Source of the DNA: Pseudomonadota bacterium
GTDB taxonomy: Bacteria; Pseudomonadota; Alphaproteobacteria; Rhodobacterales; Rhodobacteraceae
Length of the DNA stretch: 64,000 nucleotides
NCBI GenBank assembly: GCA_038533575.1
Contig: JBCAYL010000001.1
Coordinates: 1,826,226-1,890,225 of the forward strand
Direction: 5' to 3'
In this document: positions 53,156-62,982 of the stretch, in pieces
Position numbering within the stretch: the stretch's first letter is position 1
How the letters are laid out: the number at the start of each line of letters is the position of its first letter
Translations under genes and position numbers: made by a program
The notes under the pieces: generated by a model
What the model was told of the DNA's origin: nothing
What the model saw: only the letters and a program-made list of their open reading frames with translations
The model's database searches: none

Positions 53156-54151
53156 CTAGATGTCGGCGAGCGCCACGGGCTTCCCGGAACGGGCGGAAAT
53201 CGTCGCTGCCTCGGCCATGACGAGCGCCGAGATGCCCTCTTGAAGCGTCACCGGCATCGGGGCGCCGTCCGTTACCGCTGTTACAAAGGCTGACCACTCC
53301 GCAGCGTAAGAAGCCATGTAGCGTTCCAGGAAGAAGTAGGTGGGCTTCGCACTCATGATACCCTCGGACGTGGACTTCACCAGGCGGTTCTCCTGCACAT
53401 TCTCAACCTCGAGGAGCCCTTCCGAGCCCAGCAGTTCCACGCGCTGATCATATCCATACGCGGCGCGCCGGGAATTCCTGATCACCGCGATACGCCCGTC
53501 GTCATAGGTCAGGGTGACGACGGCGGTATCCACATCTCCTGCGTCGCCGATCTCTCGGTCCACGAGGGAACTCGCCGTCGCCATAATGGTGACGGGCGCC
53601 TCCCCCATCAGGAATTGAGACATGTCGAAGTCATGGATCATCATGTCTCGGAAGAGCCCCCCTGAGACCTTGATGTAGGATACCGGCGGTGGCGCGGGAT
53701 CGAAGGACGTGATCGAGAGCAATTCCGGTTGGCCGATCTCGCCCGCCTCAAGCGCTGATTTCAGCTGCGAGAAGTTGACGTCGAAGCGTCGGTTGAAGCC
53801 GATCATGACGGGCTGCCCCGAGCTTGCGATGGCCTCCTCGCAGGCTCGAGCCCGCGCAAGGCTGAGATCCACGGGTTTCTCGCACAACACCGCCTTGCTA
53901 GCGGCCGTCGCCGCTTCAATGAGGTCAGAGTGCGTGTCGGTGGACGTGGCGATCAGAACGGCGTCGATATCCGGGTCGCCGATGATCTCTTCGGTCGTCC
54001 GGGCAGCGGCCTGATGCTCGGACGCCAGTTTATCCGCGACTTCAGAGTGAAAATCGGAAATCGCCACGAGCTCTGACCCGCCATGCCTGGTGATCGCTGC
54101 CGCATGTACCGCGCCGATCCGGCCCGCGCCCAAAAGCCCAACCCTGAGCAT
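53156..54151 (-). CDS. iolG: inositol 2-dehydrogenase
   Basis: A GFO/IDH/MocA-family dehydrogenase of 331 residues that oxidises myo-inositol to scyllo-inosose. The NAD motif is GLLGAGRIGAVHAAAI, the catalytic-site motif CEKPVDLS contains the conserved Lys, and the C-terminal sheet domain includes DMMIHDFDMSQF with the catalytic Asp/His pair. ATG 54151 is used; a TTG one codon upstream is possible. The adjacent iolB supports the inositol assignment over other members of this family. Confidence 0.88.
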   Translation of the reverse strand: MLRVGLLGAGRIGAVHAAAITRHGGSELVAISDFHSEVADKLASEHQAAARTTEEIIGDPDIDAVLIATSTDTHSDLIEAATAASKAVLCEKPVDLSLARARACEEAIASSGQPVMIGFNRRFDVNFSQLKSALEAGEIGQPELLSITSFDPAPPPVSYIKVSGGLFRDMMIHDFDMSQFLMGEAPVTIMATASSLVDREIGDAGDVDTAVVTLTYDDGRIAVIRNSRRAAYGYDQRVELLGSEGLLEVENVQENRLVKSTSEGIMSAKPTYFFLERYMASYAAEWSAFVTAVTDGAPMPVTLQEGISALVMAEAATISARSGKPVALADI

Positions 54152-54292
54152 CAAAGAGACCCCGACCCTGCGAAGGCCTGACCTACTTCAACGAAAGCTG
54201 CTTTCGAAGAGCCCTGAATGTGCATGCTACCCCCCAATCCTTGCCCCGAAGTAGGGGCACAAGGCGAGGTGCACATCAAGGGGCCGTGAGGA

Positions 54293-54317
54293 GGAGCCCG
54301 CCGCGAGGCCGGGCTCC
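54293..54317 (-). terminator. stem-loop after acnB
   Basis: GGAGCCCG (54293-54300) and CGGGCTCC (54310-54317) form an 8-bp stem with a 9-base loop just beyond the acnB stop. No long U-tract follows, so termination may be incomplete or Rho-assisted. Confidence 0.5.
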
Positions 54318-54324
54318 GGCAGCG

Positions 54325-57111
54325 TCAGTAGTGCACGGAAAGTGCGTCCAGCGGTGTCTTCTGCGGCGGTGCAAACTTGGTGAGGTCGATGCCTTCGACT
54401 GCGGTCTTGTACTCGTCCACTGTCGGCGTCCGCCCCAAGATGGCCGAGAGAACCACAACGGGCGTAGACGCCAGAAGAGACTCCCCGAGTTTATCGGCAG
54501 AATCTTCCACGACGCGCCCCTTGAAAAGGCGTGTGGACGTCGCGAGCACCGTGTCGCCCTTGCCTGCTTTCTCCTGATTGCCCATGCACAGGTTACAGCC
54601 GGGCCGCTCCAGGTAGAGGATGTTCTCGTACTCCGTCCGCGCCTTTTGCTTGGGCGCGGCATCGTCGAATTCGAAGCCCGCATATTTCTGCAGGATCTCC
54701 CAATCGCCCTCTGCCTTCAGCTCGTCGATGATGTTGTAGGTCGGCGCGGCGACCACCAACGGCGCCTCGAACTTCACGTTCCCATAGGCCGCCTCAAGGT
54801 TGCGCAGCATCTGTGCCACGATCTTCACGTCGCCCTTGTGGACCATGCAGGAGCCAACAAAGCCGAGATCCACCTTCTTGTCGCGATAGAAGCTGATGGG
54901 GCGGATCGTATCGTGGGTGTAGCGCTTGGAGACATCGGCGTTCTGCACGTCCGGGTCCGCAATCATGGGCTCGTCGATCTTGTCGAGATCCACCACGACT
55001 TCGGCGAAGTACTTTGCATCCTCGTCGGGGCGAAGTGCTGGCTTCTCGCCCGATTTGATCTGCGCGATGCGGGCATCGGCAATGCCAATCAGCTTCGCCA
55101 GCATGCCGCTTTCATGCTCCATGCCTTTGTCGATCATGATCTGGATGCGGGACTTGGCGAGCTCGAGCGAGCCGATGAGTGTCTCGTCGTTTGAGATGCA
55201 GACCGAAGCCTTCGCTTTCATCTCGGCCGTCCAGTCGGTGAAGGTGAAGGCCTGATCGGCAAGCAACGTCCCGATATGGACCTCGATGACGCGGCCCTGG
55301 AAAACGTTGTCCCCATGCTGTTCGAGCATCTGCGCCTGCGTGGCATGAACGACATCACGAAAATCCATGTGATCGGCCATCTGCCCCGTGAAGGTGACCT
55401 TGACGGATTCCGGGATCGGCATGGAGGCTTCCCCGGTCGCGAGCGCGAGCGCCACGGTGCCGGAATCCGCGCCAAACGCCACGCCTTTGGACATGCGCGT
55501 GTGGCTGTCGCCGCCTATGATGATCGCCCAATCGTCGACCGTGATGTCATTGAGCACCTTGTGGATCACGTCTGTCATCGCGTGATAGACGCCTTTCGGA
55601 TCACGGCCTGTGACGAGGCCGAAATCGTTCATGAATTTCATAAGCCGCGGCGTGTTGGCCTGCGCCTTCAGGTCCCAGACCGAGGCCGTATGGCAGCCGG
55701 ATTGGTACGCGCCGTCCACAAGAGGAGAGACCACGGTGGCTGCCATGGCTTCGAGCTCTTGCATGGTCATCAGCCCGGTCGTGTCCTGCGAACCCACGAT
55801 GTTGACCTTAACCCGCACGTCCGATCCTGCATGGAGCACCTTGCCCGGCGTGGTGCCCTGCGCATTGGCGTTGAAGATCTTCTCGACCGCCGTGAGGCCC
55901 TGCCCCGCGTGACTGATCTCCTTGGACGGCGCGAATGCCGATTTCAGCTCTTGCCCGAGAGCCTCGGCCGCGAATGTCTGCAGCTTCTTGCCAAAAACTA
56001 CGGCGTAGGAGCCACCAGCCTTCATGAACTCCATCTTCTGAGGCGTGAAGGACGCGGACATATCAACAAGCTCCTCCCCGTCTTCGGAGTAGAGCTTCTT
56101 CTCTTTCGTGTTGATCTTCAGAACGGTGCCGGTGGCGACGGAATAGCGCTGCTCGAGGATTGCGTTGCCATCATTCCCGAGGATCGGCTTGCCGTTTTCG
56201 TCGACCTTCTTGACCCAGTTCTTGAGGTCGACACCTATCCCGCCGGTGACGCCCACCGTGGTGAGAAAGATGGGTGAAATTCCGTTCGTGCCGGCCACGA
56301 TCGGAGCGATGTTCACAAACGGGACGTAGGGCGAGGCCTGTTTGCCCGTCCACAGCGCCACGTTGTTCACGCCGGACATGCGGGAGGATCCCACACCCAT
56401 CGTGCCCTTCTCCGCGACGAGCATCACGCGCTTGCCGGGATGGTCTTTCTTGAGCGCTTCGATCTCGTCCTGTGCCTCCTGCGAGATCAGGCATTTGCCA
56501 TGCAGCTCGCGGTCCGCGCGTGAGTGTGCCTGATTGCCGGGGGAAAGCAGATCCGTGGAGATGTCGCCTTCCGCGGCGATGTAAGTGACAACATCGATCT
56601 CATCTTCGACATCGTCGAGCTTGGTAAAGAACTCCGCCTTGGCATAGCTTTCGAGGATGTCCTTAGCGACGGCATTCCCTTCTTTCAGGGCGTCTCCGAG
56701 CCGCTGCATGTCCGCGTCATAGAGAAACACTTGCGTCTTCAGCACGTCGGCAGCCTGCGCCGCCTGCTCAGCTGCATCGCTCAACGCGATGTCGAGCAAG
56801 ACTTCCACCGATGGCCCGCCCTTCATGTGGCTCAAAAGCTCGAACGCGAATTCCGGCGTAATCTCCGGGACCTGCTCTGTGCCCAGTGCGACAGCTTTGA
56901 GGAATTGCGCTTTCACACGTCCTGCGGCGGTCGTCCCGGGAAGCGTGTTGTAGATGAAGAAGTTAAGTGACGCGTCTCTTTGCGGATGGTCACGATCTTT
57001 GATTTGCCCGATGATCTCGGCCGTCAGATCTCCATCATCGATGGGCTTCGGATGCAGCCCATCAGCTTTGCGCGCTTCGATCTCGGCGAGGTAATCTGCG
57101 TAGAGGCTCAT
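54325..57111 (-). CDS. acnB: bifunctional aconitate hydratase 2 / 2-methylisocitrate dehydratase
   Basis: Aconitase B isomerises citrate to isocitrate in the TCA cycle and can act on 2-methyl(iso)citrate. The protein is 928 residues, the full length for AcnB. The N-terminal HEAT-like domain precedes the AcnB swivel and catalytic domains. The iron-sulphur ligands include the Cys pair in CNLCMGNQ near residue 835, with a further Cys in YQSGCHTASVWDLK. A GTATAC dyad lies 35-50 bases upstream. The gene is probably monocistronic. Confidence 0.97.
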   Translation of the reverse strand: MSLYADYLAEIEARKADGLHPKPIDDGDLTAEIIGQIKDRDHPQRDASLNFFIYNTLPGTTAAGRVKAQFLKAVALGTEQVPEITPEFAFELLSHMKGGPSVEVLLDIALSDAAEQAAQAADVLKTQVFLYDADMQRLGDALKEGNAVAKDILESYAKAEFFTKLDDVEDEIDVVTYIAAEGDISTDLLSPGNQAHSRADRELHGKCLISQEAQDEIEALKKDHPGKRVMLVAEKGTMGVGSSRMSGVNNVALWTGKQASPYVPFVNIAPIVAGTNGISPIFLTTVGVTGGIGVDLKNWVKKVDENGKPILGNDGNAILEQRYSVATGTVLKINTKEKKLYSEDGEELVDMSASFTPQKMEFMKAGGSYAVVFGKKLQTFAAEALGQELKSAFAPSKEISHAGQGLTAVEKIFNANAQGTTPGKVLHAGSDVRVKVNIVGSQDTTGLMTMQELEAMAATVVSPLVDGAYQSGCHTASVWDLKAQANTPRLMKFMNDFGLVTGRDPKGVYHAMTDVIHKVLNDITVDDWAIIIGGDSHTRMSKGVAFGADSGTVALALATGEASMPIPESVKVTFTGQMADHMDFRDVVHATQAQMLEQHGDNVFQGRVIEVHIGTLLADQAFTFTDWTAEMKAKASVCISNDETLIGSLELAKSRIQIMIDKGMEHESGMLAKLIGIADARIAQIKSGEKPALRPDEDAKYFAEVVVDLDKIDEPMIADPDVQNADVSKRYTHDTIRPISFYRDKKVDLGFVGSCMVHKGDVKIVAQMLRNLEAAYGNVKFEAPLVVAAPTYNIIDELKAEGDWEILQKYAGFEFDDAAPKQKARTEYENILYLERPGCNLCMGNQEKAGKGDTVLATSTRLFKGRVVEDSADKLGESLLASTPVVVLSAILGRTPTVDEYKTAVEGIDLTKFAPPQKTPLDALSVHY

Positions 57112-57145
57112 GGCTGACCTTCAGAAGAGGAGATACAAGGGGTCT

Positions 57146-57161
57146 GTATACGGCGGTATAC
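57146..57161. promoter_or_regulatory. paired GTATAC operator-like site before acnB
   Basis: Two palindromic hexamers GTATAC (57146-57151 and 57156-57161) are separated by four bases. The arrangement resembles operators of GntR-family (FadR-type) regulators. It is placed over the expected acnB promoter. Confidence 0.4.
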
Positions 57162-57311
57162 GACAATCGAGCTGCGTGCAACGGCAGCGGAGGTGACATC
57201 TCGCCTCACTAACGTGTCCACACCGCTCATTTGGGCCGAGCGAAATAGGGCCGATGAGCGCTCGCGACCCTGATTTTGCCCTGCAAGTCCCGAGAAACTT
57301 AAGCGCTGGCT

Positions 57312-57851
57312 TTAAAGTGCGTCTCGCGCGATTTCCCGTGCAAGGTCTGCGATGAGAGCAGACCGGCCCGCTCCGGCCGCGGCTGCTGACGCGCCAGCCA
57401 CGGGGCGGCTCAGGTCAAACAGGTGCGCATGATCACGCCCGCGTCCTTCTTGATCGGCCACAAAGTATTGCCCCGCCAGCCGGACGACCCCATCGCTGAT
57501 GGTGAACTCTTCCACCCGGACATCCACGCGTGCCGCCGGAAATGAGTCAAAAGGCCAAGGCTCGGACGCCACGCGCGCCCCGGTGATCTCCTTGAGATTG
57601 CGCGCGAGCGCGAGGGTCACGGCTCGCGTCGGATCGTCTGCCCAAAGCGCCTCTGAGAAAATAATCGCGCCGCCGCTCGACACCGCGATTTCTTCGCCGG
57701 ACGCGTAGGACGGGAGAGAGACCTCTCGCACCTCAATTGATGAAAAGGAGGTGCGGACGCGCTCTGTCACTTCCACCTGTGGCGCTTGAACGAATTGATC
57801 CTCGGAGCACGCGGCCAGAAGCAAAGCAAAGGAAACAAGAAGAATACGCAT
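57312..57851 (-). CDS. pqiC: PqiC-like outer-membrane lipoprotein
   Basis: A 179-residue lipoprotein: the signal peptide ends in the lipobox LLAAC at residue 15, followed by the ABC-type transport auxiliary (PqiC/YmbA) domain (SSIEVREVSLPSYASGEEIAVSSG). E. coli PqiC forms the outer-membrane end of the PqiABC intermembrane lipid-transport path. It starts three bases after the pqiB stop. Confidence 0.88.
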   Translation of the reverse strand: MRILLVSFALLLAACSEDQFVQAPQVEVTERVRTSFSSIEVREVSLPSYASGEEIAVSSGGAIIFSEALWADDPTRAVTLALARNLKEITGARVASEPWPFDSFPAARVDVRVEEFTISDGVVRLAGQYFVADQEGRGRDHAHLFDLSRPVAGASAAAAGAGRSALIADLAREIARDAL

Positions 57852-57854
57852 CGT

Positions 57855-60242
57855 TTAGCGCCCCAGTATCAAGGAGTTCGGTCGCCGCTCAATGGCACGG
57901 GCCAGATCGGTCAGCGCTTCGGCGGCGCGCTCGATCTCACGCAAGGCGGAAGACGTCTCTCGCGCAAAGGTGCTGTTGCCGTCGAAGTCGGACAATGTGG
58001 ATTGCGCTTGGCCGAGGGTCGCGTTCAACCGCTCCACGAGCGCCGGCAGATCCTGCGCAGCGGTCTCGATCGCAGCGGCCGCATCCGAAGCGGAGGCAAG
58101 CGTGGCGTTCGCGTTCTCCACGAGACCGCCTGCGCGCAGCTCTGCCAGCGCGGCTTCCGCTTCACCGAGCGCGCCGGATAGAGCGCTCGGAAGGTCTGCC
58201 TCGCTGGCATCCCCGAGGAGCTGGCTCGCCGAGGCCAAGACGCTTTCAAGCTCCACGGCCAGTTGATCGAGTTGCACGGCCTGCGCGTTGGCCGCGATGG
58301 CATCGAGGCGGGCGACGAGGTCAGGCACGCCCGCAACGGAGGCCTCCACCGCGTCCGCAGCGTCCGAAGCATCCGCAAGGGCCGCATTCAGCGTTTCGGC
58401 TGTGTTCGCCTCGGTGAGGTTATTGAGAAGCAATGCGAGATCATCCACGGCCGCACTGGCCGCCGCAGGAAGTGCTTGAATGCCTTCCGAGGCCGCGAAG
58501 CGCCGTGCCTCTGCGGCGAGGCCCGTGGCCTCGGTCACAAGATCCTCCAGCGGAAGCGCGGTGGCATTGTCCACAAGAAGACCAACCCGTTCTGTAAGAT
58601 CTGGCAGCCCCCGCAGACCGGCATTCGCAGCTTCCGCCGCAGCGCCAACCTGATCCACGGCGGCCAGTAGCCGCTCCACCGCCCCAGCATCTCTCAGCTC
58701 GGCCAGTATCATGCGCAAGTCACCGCTCGCGCTCTGCAGGTCTCGCAGCAACGCGTTCACTTCAGCCGGCATCGCCTGGATTTCTTCCGATCCGATGACG
58801 CCACGGGCGTCCGAGAGAAGGCCGCGCAGTTCGCCGGGCGTCTCGCGAAGATCGTCGCTCGCCACGAAAGCCGTCGCGTTGTCGAGGAAGTTGATGGCGC
58901 TCGAGAGCAGCTCCTCGATTGGAAGGGCGTTCACGCGCTCGAATACACCCTCCGCAGTTGCCGAAACGTCCGCAATATCGCTGTCGGTTACCGGAAAGAT
59001 CGGGAAGGGATCGGCATCGAGCCGCAGCTCCGCCTGGGGCGGGTCGTCGACGGAGATCAGCTCGATCTTCAGACCACCGGTCAGAATAGAAGCCGAAGCA
59101 AGGCGCGCCCTGAGCCCCTCATCGACACGCTCCGCAAGATACTCCAGGGCCTCCTGCTCGGTGATCTGTCCACCGAGACCGAAGCGCGACGGCGTGATCT
59201 CGACCGTTCCAAGCAGGCGCACACGGGTATCGCCAAAAAGCTCCTCATCCACGACGCCGGTCACATTCACGACCTGTCCGATCCGCACGCCGCGCCATTC
59301 CACCGCGGCTTCGGCCGCGAGGCCCCCGACGTTTTCGTTGAAGATCATCGTCAGATTGACGGTCGTGCCGTCGTTTTCTTCGAATATCGAGTTCCGGGCA
59401 CTTCCACGATCGGGGAAAACCTCAAACACGAGGCCCGGGCGTACCGGCTGGCCGCCAGACACGAGCGTATCGAAGGTGATCCCCCCGGAAATCAGCGAGG
59501 CAAGCGACGAGAAGTCCAGCTCCGCGCCGTTCGGGCCGATGGAGACCGAGAAGCCCGATGTGTCCCAAAACCGGGTCGCCGTTGTGACGAGACGCTGATG
59601 TTCCTCGTAGATGACCGCATTCGCGAACACGCTTCCACCGTCGCGGCTGATCCGCGCTGGCCCCAAGCGCCCGACTTCGATGCCCTTGAAGAGAATAGGG
59701 GTATTTTCAGAGAGGCCGGACGGGCGTGACGAGCGGAGCTCGATTTCGATGCCCCGGCGGTAGCTTCTGATGAGCGGCGGGTCTGTGAGGCCTTGGTACT
59801 CGTAAACGAGCTCTCCAGCTATACTGTCCCATGTGCCTTCGATGTAGACCCCTGACAGCACGGTATCGAGGCCGGTCACACCAGAGGTCGTCACCTCGGG
59901 TTGAACGATCCAGAATTGCGCCCCCTGATCCAGGAACGGCGCCACCTCCGGGTCCATCCGCACGTCGATGAGGACTTGCGTGAGGTCATCGTTGAACGTG
60001 ACCCGTTCGACGACGCCCACCGACACATTGCGAAACCTGAGCTCTGTCTCATCGGCGAGAATGCCTGCCGCATCCTCGAATGCGATTTGAATGAGGGGCC
60101 CACGGTTCGTGTACGTGCTCACGGCGACGGAAATCGCGATGAGGAGCGCCGCAATCGGTACGAGCCAGACGAAAGACACCGCGGAAAGGCCGAGCCGCTT
60201 GCGTTCCGTTCGGTGGGCCTCTGGGATGTCTTCTGAACTCAA
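57855..60242 (-). CDS. pqiB: MCE/MlaD-domain protein PqiB with enlarged helical C-terminus
   Basis: A 795-residue protein with one N-terminal membrane segment (about 21-42), three MCE domains (about 45-140, 160-255, 285-395) and a C-terminal helical region of about 360 residues. E. coli PqiB is about 546 residues with a much shorter needle. The extra part contains repeats of exactly 93 residues (LPDL/VPDL/LPAL at 546, 639 and 732). PqiB forms a periplasm-spanning tunnel for lipids. The start is TTG 60242, overlapping the upstream pqiA stop (TTGA). Confidence 0.92.
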   Translation of the reverse strand: MSSEDIPEAHRTERKRLGLSAVSFVWLVPIAALLIAISVAVSTYTNRGPLIQIAFEDAAGILADETELRFRNVSVGVVERVTFNDDLTQVLIDVRMDPEVAPFLDQGAQFWIVQPEVTTSGVTGLDTVLSGVYIEGTWDSIAGELVYEYQGLTDPPLIRSYRRGIEIELRSSRPSGLSENTPILFKGIEVGRLGPARISRDGGSVFANAVIYEEHQRLVTTATRFWDTSGFSVSIGPNGAELDFSSLASLISGGITFDTLVSGGQPVRPGLVFEVFPDRGSARNSIFEENDGTTVNLTMIFNENVGGLAAEAAVEWRGVRIGQVVNVTGVVDEELFGDTRVRLLGTVEITPSRFGLGGQITEQEALEYLAERVDEGLRARLASASILTGGLKIELISVDDPPQAELRLDADPFPIFPVTDSDIADVSATAEGVFERVNALPIEELLSSAINFLDNATAFVASDDLRETPGELRGLLSDARGVIGSEEIQAMPAEVNALLRDLQSASGDLRMILAELRDAGAVERLLAAVDQVGAAAEAANAGLRGLPDLTERVGLLVDNATALPLEDLVTEATGLAAEARRFAASEGIQALPAAASAAVDDLALLLNNLTEANTAETLNAALADASDAADAVEASVAGVPDLVARLDAIAANAQAVQLDQLAVELESVLASASQLLGDASEADLPSALSGALGEAEAALAELRAGGLVENANATLASASDAAAAIETAAQDLPALVERLNATLGQAQSTLSDFDGNSTFARETSSALREIERAAEALTDLARAIERRPNSLILGR

Positions 60243-60874
60243 ACGTTCGCCTCTACGGTGTCTTCGTCGTCAATATCCCCGATCCGGTCCCATATCAGCC
60301 TTGAATCGAAGCTTTGTGCCGCGAGCATGGTGAATATGACGGACAGCGCAAAGGCAAGGGTGGCGATGCCCGCATTCACAGATGCGGCACTGCTGAGTTG
60401 GACCAAGGCAGACAGGATCGCCACGACGAACACATCGATCATGGACCAGCGCCCGATATACTCGACGATCTCGTAGACGAGAAAGCGTCGGCCCGGCCCC
60501 CAATTTGCCCCGCGCTTCACCGAAAGCGCGAGGTAAGCAATGGCAAAGAACTTCGCGAGCGGGATCACGACGGAAGCGACAAGGATCACGAGAGCAATGA
60601 AGACCGCTCCGTGAGACAGAAGATCCAGCGCGCCAGCAATGATCGTGTCGGATTGTGTATGAAAGAGCGTGCGCGTCTCCAGCATGGGAAACGTGTTTGC
60701 CGGAATGTAAGCGAGCACGCCTGCGATCCACCAGGCCCACACACGCTGCAGACTTGCCCGATCTCTTGAGACAAGAGGCGCACCGCAGCGCTCACAGGTC
60801 TCAGTGCCGCGCTTGTGCACGCGCAGACAGGTGCGGCAGCCCACAAGGTCCTTTTCTCGCGCCGTGATCGTCAT
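60239..60874 (-). CDS. pqiA: paraquat-inducible protein A, second half-size gene
   Basis: A 211-residue membrane protein of the PqiA family: an N-terminal zinc-ribbon-like pair (CRTCLRVHKRGTETCERCG) is followed by four membrane segments (GVLAYIPANTFPMLE starts the first). E. coli PqiA carries two such halves in one chain of about 417 residues; here each half is its own gene. ATG 60874 overlaps the stop of the first half (ATGA). It is the likely inner-membrane partner of PqiB. Confidence 0.9.
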   Translation of the reverse strand: MTITAREKDLVGCRTCLRVHKRGTETCERCGAPLVSRDRASLQRVWAWWIAGVLAYIPANTFPMLETRTLFHTQSDTIIAGALDLLSHGAVFIALVILVASVVIPLAKFFAIAYLALSVKRGANWGPGRRFLVYEIVEYIGRWSMIDVFVVAILSALVQLSSAASVNAGIATLAFALSVIFTMLAAQSFDSRLIWDRIGDIDDEDTVEANV

Positions 60875-61500
60875 CGTTCCAGCGCCGTCCAAACAGAGTG
60901 GCGATCCATGAGGGCGTCCTGCACGGCCAGAAAGATCACGAGAACCACGAACATCCAGAATGCGACGCCGATCTCCACCCGCGCGAGGTCGGTGAGCTTG
61001 ATCAGAGATACCGCACACCCGATGACGAAAATCTCGGCCATCGACCAGGGCTTGAGGTCTTCGCTCAAGCGGAAGGCGCGACGCGCGCCGGGCCACGGCC
61101 TTCGGTCCGCGACCAACGGGACGATTGTGTAAAGAGTGAGGCCGAGCCGCAGGAGTGGCAGCCCGACGATGAGGCCGACGACGCCAAGAGACAGAAGGAA
61201 CATTGGCCCACCGGAAAAGGCCAGCGCCGTGTCGATGATGGACGCTGCGTTCGCGAAGCCCAGCCGCCGTATTTCAAGAAAGGGGAGAAACAACGCGGCG
61301 ATTGCCAAGATGGCCGAGGCAAGCGAGAGGGCAATGATCATCAGCCCCGCATTGTGGCGCCGCGAGGCCAGCGGTGCGTGACATCTCGTGCAGGCGATGC
61401 GGTCGCCTTTCTTGACTTCCCCGATCCGGTAGAGCGCGTCGCAGTGAGGACAGGCGATCAGACCGGATAGGTCGTCTTGGGGGTCGCTGCGAGATGACAT
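60871..61500 (-). CDS. pqiA: paraquat-inducible protein A, first half-size gene
   Basis: A 209-residue PqiA-family membrane protein with a Cys ribbon (CPHCDALYRIGEVKKGDRIACTRC split around residues 18-42) and four membrane segments. It corresponds to the other half of E. coli PqiA. First gene of the pqiA-pqiA-pqiB-pqiC operon, all four joined by overlaps or gaps of three bases. The assignment of which half is which is by order only. Confidence 0.9.
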   Translation of the reverse strand: MSSRSDPQDDLSGLIACPHCDALYRIGEVKKGDRIACTRCHAPLASRRHNAGLMIIALSLASAILAIAALFLPFLEIRRLGFANAASIIDTALAFSGGPMFLLSLGVVGLIVGLPLLRLGLTLYTIVPLVADRRPWPGARRAFRLSEDLKPWSMAEIFVIGCAVSLIKLTDLARVEIGVAFWMFVVLVIFLAVQDALMDRHSVWTALER

Positions 61501-61664
61501 TGCAGGAAGGGGCTTTCTTCTGGCGCCTACCCGCCGGGCACAAGTGGGCGGGATCGAGCAGTCACAGGGGTATCACCGCAGCATTGCCGCTGGCTTGGCG
61601 AGCATCAAGAGGCTTTGACGCGCCCGTCATGAACATGCAGGCGCTCCTGACGCTTCAATGGCCT

Positions 61665-62948
61665 TCAGCCGTGGTCTAGTTGCGCCGCCTCCTGGCGACC
61701 AAGAAGATAGAGGGTCACCGCCGTGACGATCACCCCGGACAGCAGGTAAAGCGAGGCCGCCCAAAGACCGAACGCCCATGTCAGTCCGAGGCCGGCAAGC
61801 GGAGCGAAGGCAGAGCCCACGATCCAGCTCAGATTGGTCGCGAGGGCCGTCCCGGAGTACCGGAAACGGGGCGGGAAGCGGCCAGGAACGATGGAGCTCG
61901 CTTGGCCGTAGGAAAAACCGAGGAGGATGAAGCCAAGGATCATGTAGATCGCCGGGTTGGTCTCGAGCGTCGTGATCGTCAAGCAAAGCAACACGATGGA
62001 GAGCGTCACAGCCCAATGCACGGCGCGCTGGCCAAGTTTGTCAGCCATGTAGCCAGACGCGATCACCGAGGCGATGCCGAAGCCCGCGCCAATCAGCTGC
62101 CAAAGGAGAAGCTGCTCGATGTAGACCGCTCCGTAGAGGATCTGCCATGCGAGCGGGAAGATCGTGACCATGTGAAAGAGCGCGTAAGAGGCGATGGGCA
62201 GCGCAGTGGACAGCAAGATGGGGCGCCACTGCGTCCGTATGAGCTCGCCAAAGGGCGCCATCTGAAAGCTCTCTTCGTTGCCACCGAAATCGGTCTGCAA
62301 GAGCCGGATCCGGGCAAAGAGGCTCACCACGTTCACGGCCATCACCGCAAAGAACGCGAAGCGCCAGCCATACTGGTAAAATTCGTCCAGCGTCAGGAAC
62401 CCGGTCAGGACGTAAAAAAGCGAGGCTGCCACGGCAAAGCCGAAGGGGCCGCCGAGCTGCGCGACCATGGCATATCGCGCCTCGTATCCCTCCGGCGCGG
62501 CATTACGGAGCTGGAGCGTGATCCCGTCCCACGCGAGGCCCAGACCGATGCCCTGGGCGATGCGCAGGGCCACGAGTGCCGCCGGTGCGACCCAGCCCGC
62601 TTTCTCGTAGCCGGGTAGCAATCCGATCGCGACCGTCGCTGTACCCAAGATGAAGAGCGCGATGGTGATCTTGGCAATCTTGCCGATGCGCCGCTGGATT
62701 GCGCGCCCACCAAGCTGCGCGAAGGGACGCACGACAAACGCCAAGGCGAAGGTTGCGAAGGCGAGCATTGTCCCTTCGATGGCGCCGAAGGTCGGGAAGA
62801 AGAGCTGGGGAAAGACGAGGACGCAGGCAATCCCGTAAACGAAGAAGCCGAAGAAGTCGGTGACGCGTGACATGATCACGGTCGTGATGACCTCATCTAT
62901 GGATGCGGTGTGTTCGTGTGTCGCATGGGTATCGGACATCTCGGCCAT
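61665..62948 (-). CDS. MFS transporter, metabolite:H+ symporter type
   Basis: A twelve-segment major-facilitator protein of 427 residues. The start (TTVIMSRVTDFFGFFVYGIACVLVFPQLFFP) and FVVRPFAQLGGRAIQRRIGK are typical of the MHS group, whose members take up organic acids or osmolytes (shikimate, proline/betaine, citrate). The substrate cannot be told. The gene diverges from cyoA with about 200 bases between. Confidence 0.88.
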   Translation of the reverse strand: MAEMSDTHATHEHTASIDEVITTVIMSRVTDFFGFFVYGIACVLVFPQLFFPTFGAIEGTMLAFATFALAFVVRPFAQLGGRAIQRRIGKIAKITIALFILGTATVAIGLLPGYEKAGWVAPAALVALRIAQGIGLGLAWDGITLQLRNAAPEGYEARYAMVAQLGGPFGFAVAASLFYVLTGFLTLDEFYQYGWRFAFFAVMAVNVVSLFARIRLLQTDFGGNEESFQMAPFGELIRTQWRPILLSTALPIASYALFHMVTIFPLAWQILYGAVYIEQLLLWQLIGAGFGIASVIASGYMADKLGQRAVHWAVTLSIVLLCLTITTLETNPAIYMILGFILLGFSYGQASSIVPGRFPPRFRYSGTALATNLSWIVGSAFAPLAGLGLTWAFGLWAASLYLLSGVIVTAVTLYLLGRQEAAQLDHG

Positions 62949-62982
62949 GCCTTCCCTGTTCGTACGCGTTGCCTGCGCTACT

